From the NCBI RefSeq assembly GCF_005047355.1, contig NZ_SUMC01000007.1, positions 186,001-250,000 on the forward strand: 64,000 nucleotides of DNA. Reading direction: 5' to 3'. Within the stretch, counting starts at the first letter, position 1. The number at the start of each line of letters is the position of its first letter. Positions 7,712 to 16,138 of the stretch are shown piece after piece. The DNA comes from Actinacidiphila oryziradicis. Lineage in GTDB: Bacteria > Actinomycetota > Actinomycetes > Streptomycetales > Streptomycetaceae. The position numbers were made by a program, and so were the translations under genes. Below the pieces are notes generated by a model. That model did not search any database and was not told the DNA's origin. It saw nothing but the letters and a program-made list of their open reading frames with translations.

Positions 7712-8311
7712 ATGAACCATCCGATAGGCGCAGCGCACGCCCTCGCGGACGCTGACGCACGGATCTCCAGCCCGTTCCTCCGCTCCGAGGCTGCGGCTAC
7801 CACGGTCGCCGACCTCGAGGCGCAGCGTGACGTCACGGCCCGCCTGACCGGCGTCCCCGCCGCTTTCGCCGTCATCTCCATCTCGTGCGGCGAGCGGCAC
7901 CCCAGCGGTCGCCTGATCTGCAACAACCCCGCCGGGCACGAGCCCGACCACTGCGACGCCCTCGGTCGCACCTGGCCCCAGGACAAACCCGCCCCCAAGC
8001 CCGCCCCGGAGACGCGCGACGGACACGCGTCCTACTGCCGGCGCGGCGAGCACGGCACGTTCCCCTGCGCCAGCGAAGAGCTGAGCATCAACGTCGCCGG
8101 ACACGTTGGCGGCGAGCCGATCCTGCTCGCCCAGATCGTCATGGACGACGAGACCGGCCAGGCCGACATGCAACTCGACTTCGGCACCAGCGACTGGGTC
8201 GTGGCCACGCCCGCCCAGATGCGGCAGCGCATCGCCGCCGTCCGCGCGCACCTCGACCAGCTCGACAAGTTCGCCGACGAGTTCGAGGCCATTACCAAGG
8301 GGGACAGGTGA
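7712..8311 (+). CDS. conserved element protein, DUF6907-like
   Basis: A 199-aa soluble protein. The middle has Cys/His patterns (GRLICNNPAGHEPDHCDA) and SYCRRGEHGTFPC, and the C-terminal half (VAGHVGGEPILLAQIVMDDE, then LDFGTSDWVVATPAQMRQRIAAVRAHLDQLD) has the layout of actinobacterial DUF6907 proteins. This assignment is from memory of the family and is tentative. It is first in a run of five overlapping genes leading to the replication protein. Confidence 0.6.
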   Translation: MNHPIGAAHALADADARISSPFLRSEAAATTVADLEAQRDVTARLTGVPAAFAVISISCGERHPSGRLICNNPAGHEPDHCDALGRTWPQDKPAPKPAPETRDGHASYCRRGEHGTFPCASEELSINVAGHVGGEPILLAQIVMDDETGQADMQLDFGTSDWVVATPAQMRQRIAAVRAHLDQLDKFADEFEAITKGDR

Positions 8312-8601
8312 CCACCACACTCACCGCTGGGTCGACCCTCACGCCCGACCTGGACGCCCTCCTCGCCGAGCACAACGCCACCGTCGTGCCCCTCGCCGAC
8401 ATGCCGGAGTTCGCCGACGACGCCGCCCGCCCGGCCTTCTACGGCGCGGCTGACGACGAACTGGTCGACGGCATCCGCGTCCGTCGGATCGTGCTGCCCG
8501 ACGGCCTCGACGACACCCGGCGCGACCAGCTCCTCCGCTACATGGTCCAGATGTTCGACCGCGCGGAAGCCGGAGAGTTCGACAAGGCGGCCAGTGCATG
8601 A
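8308..8601 (+). CDS. small acidic protein of unknown function (97 aa)
   Basis: The GTG at 8308 overlaps the preceding TGA (GTGA). The protein (VTTTLTAGSTLTPDLDALLAEHNATV...) is acidic, soluble and ends 4 bp into the next gene (ATGA). It is not recognised. The strict ATGA/GTGA chain from 8308 to 10472 supports it as a genuine operon member. Confidence 0.65.
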   Translation: MTTTLTAGSTLTPDLDALLAEHNATVVPLADMPEFADDAARPAFYGAADDELVDGIRVRRIVLPDGLDDTRRDQLLRYMVQMFDRAEAGEFDKAASA

Positions 8602-8978
8602 CCGAGCCCATCAACCCGTCGGCGGCCGGGGACGACACCCCCGGCCGCCCGGCCCTGGACTGGGTCGAGCGCGCCAACTTCCTCGCCATCGCCAAGGAGA
8701 CGGACTTGGGGGAGGGCGATGAGATCGCCGCCGCCACCGTCGACTTGATGGTGGAGATGGAGACCCGCATCCCCGCGCCGTGGGCCGACACCGACCCGTT
8801 CGTCGCCGAGAGGTACCTCGCCGCCCGCGGTGCCAGCCCGGCCGCCGCAACCGCCAACGCTGCGGAGTTCGAGATCTCCATGCGGGCCCTCGTAGGGCTC
8901 GGCACCGGCAAGCCGGCTGAGACCTTCGACGACATCGCCCGATGGATCGAGACCCACGTCGATGGCGGTGAGCAGTGA
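8598..8978 (+). CDS. protein of unknown function (126 aa)
   Basis: Soluble, Ala/Asp/Glu-rich protein (...ALDWVERANFLAIAKETDLGEGDEIAAATVDLMVEME, key residues only) coupled to both neighbours by 4-bp overlaps. No motif recognised. Confidence 0.65.
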   Translation: MTEPINPSAAGDDTPGRPALDWVERANFLAIAKETDLGEGDEIAAATVDLMVEMETRIPAPWADTDPFVAERYLAARGASPAAATANAAEFEISMRALVGLGTGKPAETFDDIARWIETHVDGGEQ

Positions 8979-9490
8979 GCCTCGACGACTTCGACCTCAT
9001 TGCCCTCACCGGGCTCCATGCGTCCGACGACGGCGGCTTCGACGCCCTGTACCAGCAGGCACTGACAAAGCTGCTCCGTAGCCACCCGGACGGCTTCCCC
9101 GCCACCGCAGCCGGCCGCGCCGCATGGGACCAGCTCGACGGCGGCCAGCGCGAACGCGCCCTCAATGCGCTGTTCTACACCTGGTTCGTCGATGACCGCC
9201 GCGAGCAGGACGAAGCGCTCCACCACCAGGACATCACCGCCGAATCCAGCTACCTGCAGGGCGGCGACCTCGACCACCTGGCGCAGGCCGCCGTATCCGC
9301 ACGCGGAGCCGTAACGGTCGACTCCGCCGCCCTCTGGCGGGCGGTCAAGGAGCTGCGGCTCCTCACCCACCGCGTCGGGCTTCTGCGGGCCCTGCACACC
9401 ACCGAGCCCATGACCGACGAAGCCATGAACCGCCTCGAGGACGACCTGAAGCGCGACCTGTACGGAGACGAAGAGGAAGGCGGCCGATGA
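8975..9490 (+). CDS. protein of unknown function (171 aa)
   Basis: GTG start overlapping the previous stop. Largely helical and charged (LDDFDLIALTGLHASDDGGF..., C-terminal NRLEDDLKRDLYGDEEEGGR). It overlaps the next ATG by 4 bp. No family recognised; position before rep suggests an accessory role, which is inference. Confidence 0.65.
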   Translation: MSLDDFDLIALTGLHASDDGGFDALYQQALTKLLRSHPDGFPATAAGRAAWDQLDGGQRERALNALFYTWFVDDRREQDEALHHQDITAESSYLQGGDLDHLAQAAVSARGAVTVDSAALWRAVKELRLLTHRVGLLRALHTTEPMTDEAMNRLEDDLKRDLYGDEEEGGR

Positions 9491-10092
9491 TCACCGACCA
9501 CCCCGCCGTGGAAGGCGGGCCGGACTTCAATACCTGGCTCGCTGAACACCGCGCCGTCGGCGTCCACCTCAAAGACCGTGAGCGCGCCATCCACGACGCA
9601 CTTGCCGACTTCTGCGAGGAATACACCGTCTGGCCCCGCGCCGGCTTGGGAATCGTCGCCAGCCTGTGGGGCTTCGAGCCGGAGGTGTCCGTCTTCGCCG
9701 AAGACGCCAACGCCACGGGGCACTGGTTCCACCTCCCGGATTTGAGCGGCCCGACCGGGGTCGACTACGACCGGCTCGCGGACGAGTTTGACCGGGACCG
9801 GGCCGACGATTACAGCGACGTCGCCCTGATCACCTGGCCCGGAAACAACGGCCTCCGGATCGTCCGGCACACGTTCGCCATGCGGATCTTCTCTGGCGTC
9901 TCGCCGTGGGCGAAGGAGTTCTACCGGAACACCGAGGACCTGTTGCGCCTCGGGTTCCTGCACTCCGGTCTCGCCGACAGTCTCGGCCTCGCCGACGCGA
10001 TGCGTGAGGGAGGCGTGCCCTCCCTCGAAGTGGCCCGGCACCAGGCGTTCTCCGGCCCCCTCGGCGGCCTGGATAGCGAGACCCAGCTGTGA
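9487..10092 (+). CDS. protein of unknown function (201 aa)
   Basis: Soluble protein with conserved-looking aromatic motifs (GPDFNTWLAEHRAVGVHL, FAEDANATGHWFHLPDLSG, FAMRIFSGVSPWAKEFYRN). The length and composition are those of a real folded domain but the family is not recognised. It is translationally coupled to both neighbours. Confidence 0.65.
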   Translation: MITDHPAVEGGPDFNTWLAEHRAVGVHLKDRERAIHDALADFCEEYTVWPRAGLGIVASLWGFEPEVSVFAEDANATGHWFHLPDLSGPTGVDYDRLADEFDRDRADDYSDVALITWPGNNGLRIVRHTFAMRIFSGVSPWAKEFYRNTEDLLRLGFLHSGLADSLGLADAMREGGVPSLEVARHQAFSGPLGGLDSETQL

Positions 10093-10472
10093 CCGCGCAC
10101 CGCCCCGCCCAGGGCCTCCGCAGCCCGGCAGGCGGGGCGGTGCGCCTCGATCTCCACCGCACGACAGAACTGACCAGTCCGCGAGGGACGGCCGCTGGCC
10201 GTTACGCCCTCCCCTCGCCCTCGCGGCTAGGAACCACGTTGATCACGAGCGACATTCGCCCTCGAGACGAGGACGCCAGGGAAGCACACATGCTGCGCCT
10301 GCGTAGCGAGCAGGCACGCCGCGAGCTGACCCTCGGCGCGATCCGCGCACACCTCGAGGAGCAGCCCTCCCCCCACAGCATCCGGGCCTGCGCCCGCCGC
10401 TGGTGCACCGCCATAACCAACCTCGCCGACGACGTCGTCACGGCCACGAACAGCGCGGAGAGCAACGAGTGA
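10089..10472 (+). CDS. small helical protein upstream of rep
   Basis: The longest frame gives 127 aa. The first ~50 residues are low-complexity and may not be translated; the convincing part is the charged helical C-terminal half (DEDAREAHMLRLRSEQARRELTLGAIRAHL..., key residues). It overlaps the GTG of the replication protein at 10469. Function unknown. Confidence 0.55.
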   Translation: MTAHRPAQGLRSPAGGAVRLDLHRTTELTSPRGTAAGRYALPSPSRLGTTLITSDIRPRDEDAREAHMLRLRSEQARRELTLGAIRAHLEEQPSPHSIRACARRWCTAITNLADDVVTATNSAESNE

Positions 10473-12817
10473 GCACCGAGCAGCCGCCGCTGACCGCAGA
10501 CGCCGACGTCATGCGGACATGGCTGACACACCTGTACTCCGGGCTTCCCGGATGCATCAGTGTGTGCTCCGACGCCGACGGATGGGCTGGCCAACGCTTC
10601 GCCACCGACCCGGCCGGCATCGAGGCCGCCGTTCAGTACGCACTCGATCTCGACAAGCGTCGCCCGAAAGGCATCTACACCCAGGTCACTACCCTCCGCG
10701 AGAAGCCCACCACCGGGCGCGGTGGCGAAGACCTCGCGCACTGCGTTCCGTACTTCTGGGCTGACGGCGACTTCGGCACCATCGGCCACAAGCCCGGCCT
10801 CGATGACCTCCCCGCACCACCCGACGCTGACGCCGTCGCGCGGGTCGTCGCAGAATCCGGATTGCCGGATCCGACGGGCTGGAGTCTTTCGGGCGGCGGC
10901 TACAACCCTGGATGGGTGCTCCCCGAGGCCCACATCATCGGCGACGACGAAGACCGCGCCCGGGTCAAGGAACTGACGACCAACCTGCAGGCCATCCTCG
11001 GCGCGGCGGCCTACCGCAACGGCTGGTCCTGGGACGTCGAGGTCGGCAACCTCGACCGGCTGATGAAGCTGCCCGGCACCGTGAACCGCAAGGAAGGCCT
11101 CGAGCGCCCGACCGGCATCGGACCGGCTACCGGCGTCGCCTACGACCTCGGTGAGCTGTACGAGATCACGGACCGCCTCGCGCCCGACGCCCGCAAGCTG
11201 CTGGAGCAGGCCGACCGGGAGAAGCGCGAGCGGAAGATCAAGCGGCTCGGCGTAGCCATCCCGCCGCCCCGTGCGGACAAACCTCGTGTGGATCGTGCGG
11301 CCGGTACGGGTCCGTTCGATGCCCTGCAGGACACGGCATCGTGGGCGGACATCCTCGGGCCCGCCGGGTTCACCTATGAGGGCCAGCACAGTGACGGCCG
11401 TGAGAAGTGGCTGCGGCCGTCGGCGAACGGCGACCGCGCCAGCAGTGCCTACAGCCTGCTGTGCAATGACCACGTCGCCATCAACTGGTCCGAGCTGGCC
11501 GACCTCCCCGTCGGCGCCCTGGCGCACGGCCAGAAGCTCACCAAAGGCACTGTCTTCGCCTACCTCTACTACGCAGAAGACCGTGACGCCGCCGCCCGGG
11601 ACCTACTGCTGGCCGCCCATGGTCGCGGTGCTCTCGGCCAAGCAGGGCGTCTCCCGGCACCCGTCCTCGCCGAGATCCAGCGGCGTAGCGGTCCGTCTGC
11701 GCCCCAGCCCCCCAGCCCCTTCAGCCAGCCCGGACCTCTCCAGCAGGCCGCCCATGACGCGGCCGGCGAAGAGGAGTTCGTACACGACTGGCCGGAAGCC
11801 GACGAGCCCCCAGCCGAGGAGGACCCCATCGAGGCGCCCGAGGAAAAGCGCTCCCGGTTCACACTCGGCGGATCGTTCGTCCTCGACGTCCCCGATATCC
11901 CGCCCGCCGTCTGGGGCAGCGGGGGGGACGTCCTGTGGGCCGAAGGTGAAGCGCTCATGCTCTGCGCCCCTCAGGGCGTCGGGAAGACCACGCTCGCCCA
12001 CCAGGTAATCCGCGCCCGCATCGGCCTGCAGGACAGCGTCCTCGGGCTTCCGGTCGCCCGCGGTAAGCGGGTCCTGCTGCTCTCCATGGACCGCCCCGCC
12101 CAGGCCCGGCGCGCAGCCAACCGCATCTTCGGCAAGGACGACCGGAAGCTGCTCGACGACCGGCTCGTCGTCTGGGAAGGGCCGCCGCCTTACGACATGG
12201 CCAAGCACACCGACATCCTCACCGCCATGTGTGAGGCGGCCGAAGCGGACACCGTCGTCATCGACTCGCTCAAGGACGCCGCCATCGGCCTGTCCGAGGA
12301 CGAAGTCGGGGCGGGCTACAACCGGGCCCGACAGAAGGCCATCGCGGCAGGCGTACAGGTTCTCGAGCTGCACCACCTCACCAAGCGCGGGCCCAACGGC
12401 GCGGCGCCCAACGACCTTGCGGGCGTGTACGGATCCGTGTGGCTCACCTCCGGCACCGGCTCCGTGATCCTCCTGTGGGGCGAGGCCGGCGACCCCGTCG
12501 TGAACTTCCGTCACCTCAAGCAGCCCATGAACGAGCTCGGGCCGTTCAACGTCATCCACGACCACGCCTCGGGTGTCTCCTCCGTCCAGAACACCGCCGA
12601 CCTCATCGAGCTGGCCCGCTACGGCGGACCCGAAGGTCTCAGCGCAGCCCGCGCGGCAGAGGCCATCTTCGACACCAAGACACCCACCGCCGCCCAGAAG
12701 GAGAAGGCCCGCCGCCGGCTCGACAAGCTCGTCGGCTCCGGGCAGCTCGTCAAGCACGACGGCCCCACCAAGACCAGCCCGGCCACCTACTACCTCGGCC
12801 TTGCGAGGGCGTCGTGA
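10469..12817 (+). CDS. replication protein: primase-like domain plus RepA/DnaB-type helicase
   Basis: A 782-aa protein starting at GTG 10469. The N-terminal ~270 residues look like an archaeo-eukaryotic-type primase: an acidic YFWADGDFG motif near residue 96 and LMKLPGTVNRKEG near 200, typical of such primases in plasmids. A linker follows, then a RecA-fold ATPase with Walker A APQGVGKTT near 500, Walker B TVVIDSLKD near 597, and ELHHLTKRG. It should prime and unwind the excised circular form, as Prim-Pol Rep proteins do in some AICEs. Iteron-like repeats begin 12 bp after its stop. Confidence 0.88.
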   Translation: MSTEQPPLTADADVMRTWLTHLYSGLPGCISVCSDADGWAGQRFATDPAGIEAAVQYALDLDKRRPKGIYTQVTTLREKPTTGRGGEDLAHCVPYFWADGDFGTIGHKPGLDDLPAPPDADAVARVVAESGLPDPTGWSLSGGGYNPGWVLPEAHIIGDDEDRARVKELTTNLQAILGAAAYRNGWSWDVEVGNLDRLMKLPGTVNRKEGLERPTGIGPATGVAYDLGELYEITDRLAPDARKLLEQADREKRERKIKRLGVAIPPPRADKPRVDRAAGTGPFDALQDTASWADILGPAGFTYEGQHSDGREKWLRPSANGDRASSAYSLLCNDHVAINWSELADLPVGALAHGQKLTKGTVFAYLYYAEDRDAAARDLLLAAHGRGALGQAGRLPAPVLAEIQRRSGPSAPQPPSPFSQPGPLQQAAHDAAGEEEFVHDWPEADEPPAEEDPIEAPEEKRSRFTLGGSFVLDVPDIPPAVWGSGGDVLWAEGEALMLCAPQGVGKTTLAHQVIRARIGLQDSVLGLPVARGKRVLLLSMDRPAQARRAANRIFGKDDRKLLDDRLVVWEGPPPYDMAKHTDILTAMCEAAEADTVVIDSLKDAAIGLSEDEVGAGYNRARQKAIAAGVQVLELHHLTKRGPNGAAPNDLAGVYGSVWLTSGTGSVILLWGEAGDPVVNFRHLKQPMNELGPFNVIHDHASGVSSVQNTADLIELARYGGPEGLSAARAAEAIFDTKTPTAAQKEKARRRLDKLVGSGQLVKHDGPTKTSPATYYLGLARAS

Positions 12818-12828
12818 AGCCCTCGCAC

Positions 12829-12965
12829 AGCTTCACGAACAGCTTCACGCACCCGTTTTCACGTGCAGCTACACGCACTACACGACAGCTTCACGCACCG
12901 GGCATGACCGCAGGTCACAGCTTCACGCACCACTACACGCACTACACGGCGCCAGCTACACGTTC
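12829..12965 (+). repeat. iteron-like direct repeats downstream of rep (candidate replication origin)
   Basis: Six copies of AGCT(T/A)CACG, mostly extended to AGCTTCACGCAC or AGCTACACGCAC, begin at 12829, 12841, 12867, 12887, 12919 and 12954. Interleaved CACTACACG copies lie at about 12876-12884 and 12931-12948. They are in direct orientation in a non-coding gap immediately after the replication gene, the usual place for iterons bound by a Rep protein. The frames through the repeats do not encode a plausible domain. Confidence 0.65.
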
Positions 12966-12968
12966 CCA

Positions 12969-12988
12969 CACACCCCTATAAGGGTGTG
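12969..12988. promoter_or_regulatory. perfect inverted repeat at the end of the iteron block
   Basis: CACACCC (12969-12975), loop CTATAA, GGGTGTG (12982-12988). There is no T-run, and it lies 40 bp before the next gene, so an operator or origin stem fits better than a terminator. The AT-rich loop contains a TATAAG that could be a -10 element. Confidence 0.5.
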
Positions 12989-13028
12989 GGACGTGAAGTG
13001 GTCGACCTTTCGCCGAACGGAGACCCCG

Positions 13029-13274
13029 ATGCCCACCCAAGATCAGCGACTACTGACGTACATCCGCCGAGCCGGAAACAACGGCCGGACGCGGTCCGAA
13101 GTCCGAGACGCGCTGAAGGAAAAAGGCGCTCGGCGACCGTCCAAAGCGGACCTCGACACCCTGCTCGACCCGCTCATCGATGCCGGTCTCCTGCTGGCCA
13201 CCGAAAGGCCGACAGCCGGCAGGCACGTGACCGTCTACCTCGCCCCCGAGAACCTCCTCAAGGAGACCCCGTGA
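13029..13274 (+). CDS. small winged-helix-like protein (81 aa)
   Basis: MPTQDQRLLTYIRRAGNNGR, then TRSEVRDALKE...LDTLLDPLIDAGLLLATE and GRHVTVYLAP: a helix-helix-helix-wing pattern suggesting DNA binding. ATG 13029 is preceded by AACGGAGACCCCG. It directly follows the iteron block and overlaps the next GTG (GTGA), so it may act at the origin; this is inference. Confidence 0.65.
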   Translation: MPTQDQRLLTYIRRAGNNGRTRSEVRDALKEKGARRPSKADLDTLLDPLIDAGLLLATERPTAGRHVTVYLAPENLLKETP

Positions 13275-13918
13275 CCAAGCAGCTCACCGTTCACAACGCC
13301 ACGATCACCACGGCGGCCGTAGAGGTGAAGACCCTCACCATCAGCGGCAAGCAGGTCACCCTCGCCGTATTCCGGCAGCTCCAGGAAGAAACCATCCTCA
13401 ACCCCGTGAACGCCACGCTCACCGGCGAGCTTTGGGGAAGGGTCAACTACCACCCCGACAAGTGCGCGGACGCGGCCACCCATGTGCACGTGGTCTGGCA
13501 GAAGGACGGCGAGCTGCGACGCGCCCACGTCCGGGCCCCCGAGGAAGCCGCCCACAAGCACCTGCACGCAGGTCTGTACGCGGAAGCGGTCATCGCCGAT
13601 GGCCTGATCCGCAGTCATCTGGCGGCCCGCAGGCCCGACCGCCTCCAGGTCGCCGGCAGCCCGGCTTCTCAGGATCTTGGGTTCACCCGGTTCATCCACC
13701 GCGGAGTGCAGTTCCACGGCCCGGTGCGCAAAGAGTTCCTTGCGGCTTACGGCGATCACCCCGACCGCCTCGGCGGCGAGGAGCTCTGGGGCCGAGTCCG
13801 CCACGTAGCCGGCCCCGATGCCACCGTCGAAAGCATCGCCGAGCGGCTGCCCGCTCTCGCCTATCACCAGTCGTGGCGGCAGCTCGCCGAACTCCCGCAG
13901 CTGTTCATCGCCGTCTGA
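13271..13918 (+). CDS. protein of unknown function (215 aa)
   Basis: The GTG start overlaps the previous stop. A soluble protein with a beta-rich N-terminus (LTVHNATITTAAVEVKTLTI) and a helical C-terminus. The stretch TKQVTLAVFRQLQEETI resembles proteins sometimes found with plasmid replication genes, but no family is recognised with confidence. Confidence 0.6.
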   Translation: MTKQLTVHNATITTAAVEVKTLTISGKQVTLAVFRQLQEETILNPVNATLTGELWGRVNYHPDKCADAATHVHVVWQKDGELRRAHVRAPEEAAHKHLHAGLYAEAVIADGLIRSHLAARRPDRLQVAGSPASQDLGFTRFIHRGVQFHGPVRKEFLAAYGDHPDRLGGEELWGRVRHVAGPDATVESIAERLPALAYHQSWRQLAELPQLFIAV

Positions 13919-13976
13919 CAGCGCGCCTATCGGGGCCGGCTGCCAACCCAGCACACCACGAAGGAGAACCAGCAGC

Positions 13977-14354
13977 ATGACCGAACGCACCCTCACCCAC
14001 GGCGCGCCCACCGGAATCGACGACGACATCCGCGACCACGGATACGCCATCGTGCAGACCCGCGTGGAGCGCATTCCAAGGCTGATCAAGGGCCTCCGCT
14101 GCCAGGAGCCGGACGGCTGCACCAGGCCCGCGACTCTCGCGACCCTCGCCGTCGAGGAGACCGCCAACGAGGACGACGACGTGTTGGGCCTCTACCTGGT
14201 GAAGTCTCCGGACGGACTACCGCTTTGCATCGTGGTCTGCGACGAACACCGCTGCGAGGCCAGCCACGACCTGTACCGCCAGCTGACGGGCCGCATGCGA
14301 CCGGACGGCATCCGCGCGTTCGACATGCCCGGCCAGCACCTGAGTTGGCACTGA
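13977..14354 (+). CDS. protein of unknown function with Cys/His residues (125 aa)
   Basis: The ATG is preceded by AAGGAG (13960-13966). Cys pairs in RCQEPDGCTRPA and VVCDEHRCEASH suggest a metal site. The leader sequence (accacgaaggagaacc) is repeated before the next gene, so both carry the same ribosome-binding leader. Function unknown. Confidence 0.65.
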   Translation: MTERTLTHGAPTGIDDDIRDHGYAIVQTRVERIPRLIKGLRCQEPDGCTRPATLATLAVEETANEDDDVLGLYLVKSPDGLPLCIVVCDEHRCEASHDLYRQLTGRMRPDGIRAFDMPGQHLSWH

Positions 14355-14419
14355 CGACGACGGCCGGGCCCGCTCGTACCGGGCCCGACCACCCCAAGCA
14401 CACCACGAAGGAGAACCTG

Positions 14420-14743
14420 ATGACCACGAAGAAGGCCGAGACGGAGAAGCGGCGCATCAGCCGCGAACTCCGCCAGCTGTACAAGGAACGGAAGCCACTG
14501 CTGACCGGCCGCCACATAGTTGACGTCGGCTGGTGGGGTGTGCCCTTCCACATCCGTGCCTGCGGCGTCGAAGCGTGCGAAGGCTGCGGCACGCGCGAGT
14601 GGCTCCGCGAGATGGCCGAGCCGCTCACCCAGCGGATCGAGGAGCTGAAGCAGAACCTCCAGCAGTTCGACCCCAAGCCCGAGGCGACGAGGAAGGCCAC
14701 GGTCATCACCGGCCGCGGCGAGCAGCTCGTCATGTTCGTCTGA
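14420..14743 (+). CDS. small zinc-site protein (107 aa)
   Basis: ATG 14420 follows an AAGGAG leader. It has a basic N-terminus (MTTKKAETEKRRISREL), a CGVEACEGCG cysteine cluster in mid-protein and a charged helix after it. Not recognised as a named family. Confidence 0.65.
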   Translation: MTTKKAETEKRRISRELRQLYKERKPLLTGRHIVDVGWWGVPFHIRACGVEACEGCGTREWLREMAEPLTQRIEELKQNLQQFDPKPEATRKATVITGRGEQLVMFV

Positions 14744-14797
14744 CCACCCGCCCGGCCGTCCACCCGGCGGCCGGGCCCGTCCCCCCACAGGAATCCC

Positions 14798-15247
14798 ATG
14801 AACGTCGAAGACCTCGTACAGCAGCGCATCGCCGAAGCCGCCCGCCGCCGGGAAGCTTCCAAGGAGCGCCGCGCCGACCTGCAGGCCGCCCGTGACGCCG
14901 GGCTCGTGCAGCGGCACCGCGGCAAGCTCGCGCGCCTCAACGCGGCGGAAATAGCGTCCGCTCGCCCGACCGGCAGCTATGCCCTCAGCACCGCTGAGCC
15001 CGCCGCCGGATGCGCACCCGAAGGCCGCAGACTTCAGGCCCCCTCGACCCCCGGAGGAACCACCGTGCCACCGAACGCCCGCATGATCATCTGCCCCGCG
15101 TGCCGCGTCGAGCGGATGGCCCGGCGCGTCGCCGCTGTCGTCATCGCCGGCGCCCCGCACGACGCCGTGCGCTGCCTCGACCCCGCGTGCGAACTGCTCT
15201 GGCTCGTCCGCGCCGACCGCCCCCGCGTCGCGCCCGTCGCGGCCTGA
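14798..15247 (+). CDS. coiled-coil / zinc-ribbon-like protein (149 aa)
   Basis: The N-terminal charged helix (DLVQQRIAEAARRREASKER) is followed by a Pro/Ala-rich linker and a C-terminal Cys region (IICPACRVERMARR...VRCLDPACELLW) with CxxC-(x)n-C(x)4C spacing, probably binding zinc. RBS CAGGAATCCC upstream. Function unknown. Confidence 0.6.
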   Translation: MNVEDLVQQRIAEAARRREASKERRADLQAARDAGLVQRHRGKLARLNAAEIASARPTGSYALSTAEPAAGCAPEGRRLQAPSTPGGTTVPPNARMIICPACRVERMARRVAAVVIAGAPHDAVRCLDPACELLWLVRADRPRVAPVAA

Positions 15248-15298
15248 ACGACAAATCACCCCCGACCCCACCAACCACACGGAAAAACAGAGCCCCCC

Positions 15299-15508
15299 AT
15301 GAACCAGACCGACACGTACACGTCCCTCTCGACCGAGCTGCGCACCGTCCCCGGCGCCGACCTGGTCACCTCCGGCGGCCTGCAGGTCGTCGTCACCTGC
15401 CCCAACTGCGGCGCCCAGCACAGGCACCTCGGCCTCGGACTGCGCCGCTCCCCGTGCGGCACCTGGTACGCCGTCACCCGCACCGCCGGCCTGCGAAGCG
15501 AGGCGTGA
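15299..15508 (+). CDS. zinc-ribbon-like small protein (69 aa)
   Basis: MNQTDTYTSL...VVTCPNCGAQHRHLGLGLRRSPCGTWY carries a CxxC and a distal C, an incomplete zinc ribbon. It sits in the chain of small genes with a 1-bp gap to the next one. Confidence 0.6.
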   Translation: MNQTDTYTSLSTELRTVPGADLVTSGGLQVVVTCPNCGAQHRHLGLGLRRSPCGTWYAVTRTAGLRSEA

Positions 15509-15509
15509 C

Positions 15510-15761
15510 ATGCCCGCCGAGACCCTCACCGCGCGCGGGCTGCAGGCCGCCGTCGCGCTCACAACCGCCCGGAACGCAGGCTTGGAGATCCCGCAGGCGC
15601 AGCTGCTCGGCGACACGCCTGCGGAGGAGGCGCTGTTGGCGCTGACGGTCCTCGCGTCGTGCTTCCTGGACTTCGGTGCCCCATCGATCCCCGGGGCGGC
15701 CCTGCGGTCTGCGGGCCGTATTGCGGGGCGCCTGGAGGCCAGCGAGGTGGGCGACAAGTGA
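15510..15761 (+). CDS. small helical protein (83 aa)
   Basis: Ala/Leu-rich and mostly helical, with one moderately hydrophobic stretch (EEALLALTVLASCFLDFG). It overlaps the next GTG by 4 bp. Not recognised. Confidence 0.6.
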   Translation: MPAETLTARGLQAAVALTTARNAGLEIPQAQLLGDTPAEEALLALTVLASCFLDFGAPSIPGAALRSAGRIAGRLEASEVGDK

Positions 15762-16138
15762 CGACGCAAGAGCCGCCGGGCCGTCACCCGCGCATCGTGG
15801 TGGGCGTACAGAGCAAGCCGGGCCGGTACAAGGCCAAGGCGGACCCGCGCGCGGTGGCCGGCGCCGACGGGGCCCGTGTCCGGGTCGACGTCGGCCAGGG
15901 GCTGCGCCCGCAGGACATGGCGACGACCGCGACGTTCGCGCACAGCATCCGTAACGCGGCCGTCGTCGAGATCATCGGGCGCAGCCACCGGGCCGTGAAC
16001 CATGCCCGTGAGGTGTTCCTCGCCGTGTGGTCCGTGGACCTCCCTGAGGGCGCCCAAGGCGGCCCTGACGGCTCCGTTGCCCGATGGGCCGCCGTGATGC
16101 TGGCGCAGCCCCGCGAGAAGGGCCAGGGCACGGCCTGA
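15758..16138 (+). CDS. basic protein of unknown function (126 aa)
   Basis: VTTQEPPGRHPRIVVGVQSKPG...: a basic N-terminus, then a helical region (ATTATFAHSIRNAAVVEIIGRSHRAV, key part). The stop overlaps the following ATG (TGATG). Codon use fits the neighbours; no motif assigned. Confidence 0.55.
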   Translation: MTTQEPPGRHPRIVVGVQSKPGRYKAKADPRAVAGADGARVRVDVGQGLRPQDMATTATFAHSIRNAAVVEIIGRSHRAVNHAREVFLAVWSVDLPEGAQGGPDGSVARWAAVMLAQPREKGQGTA

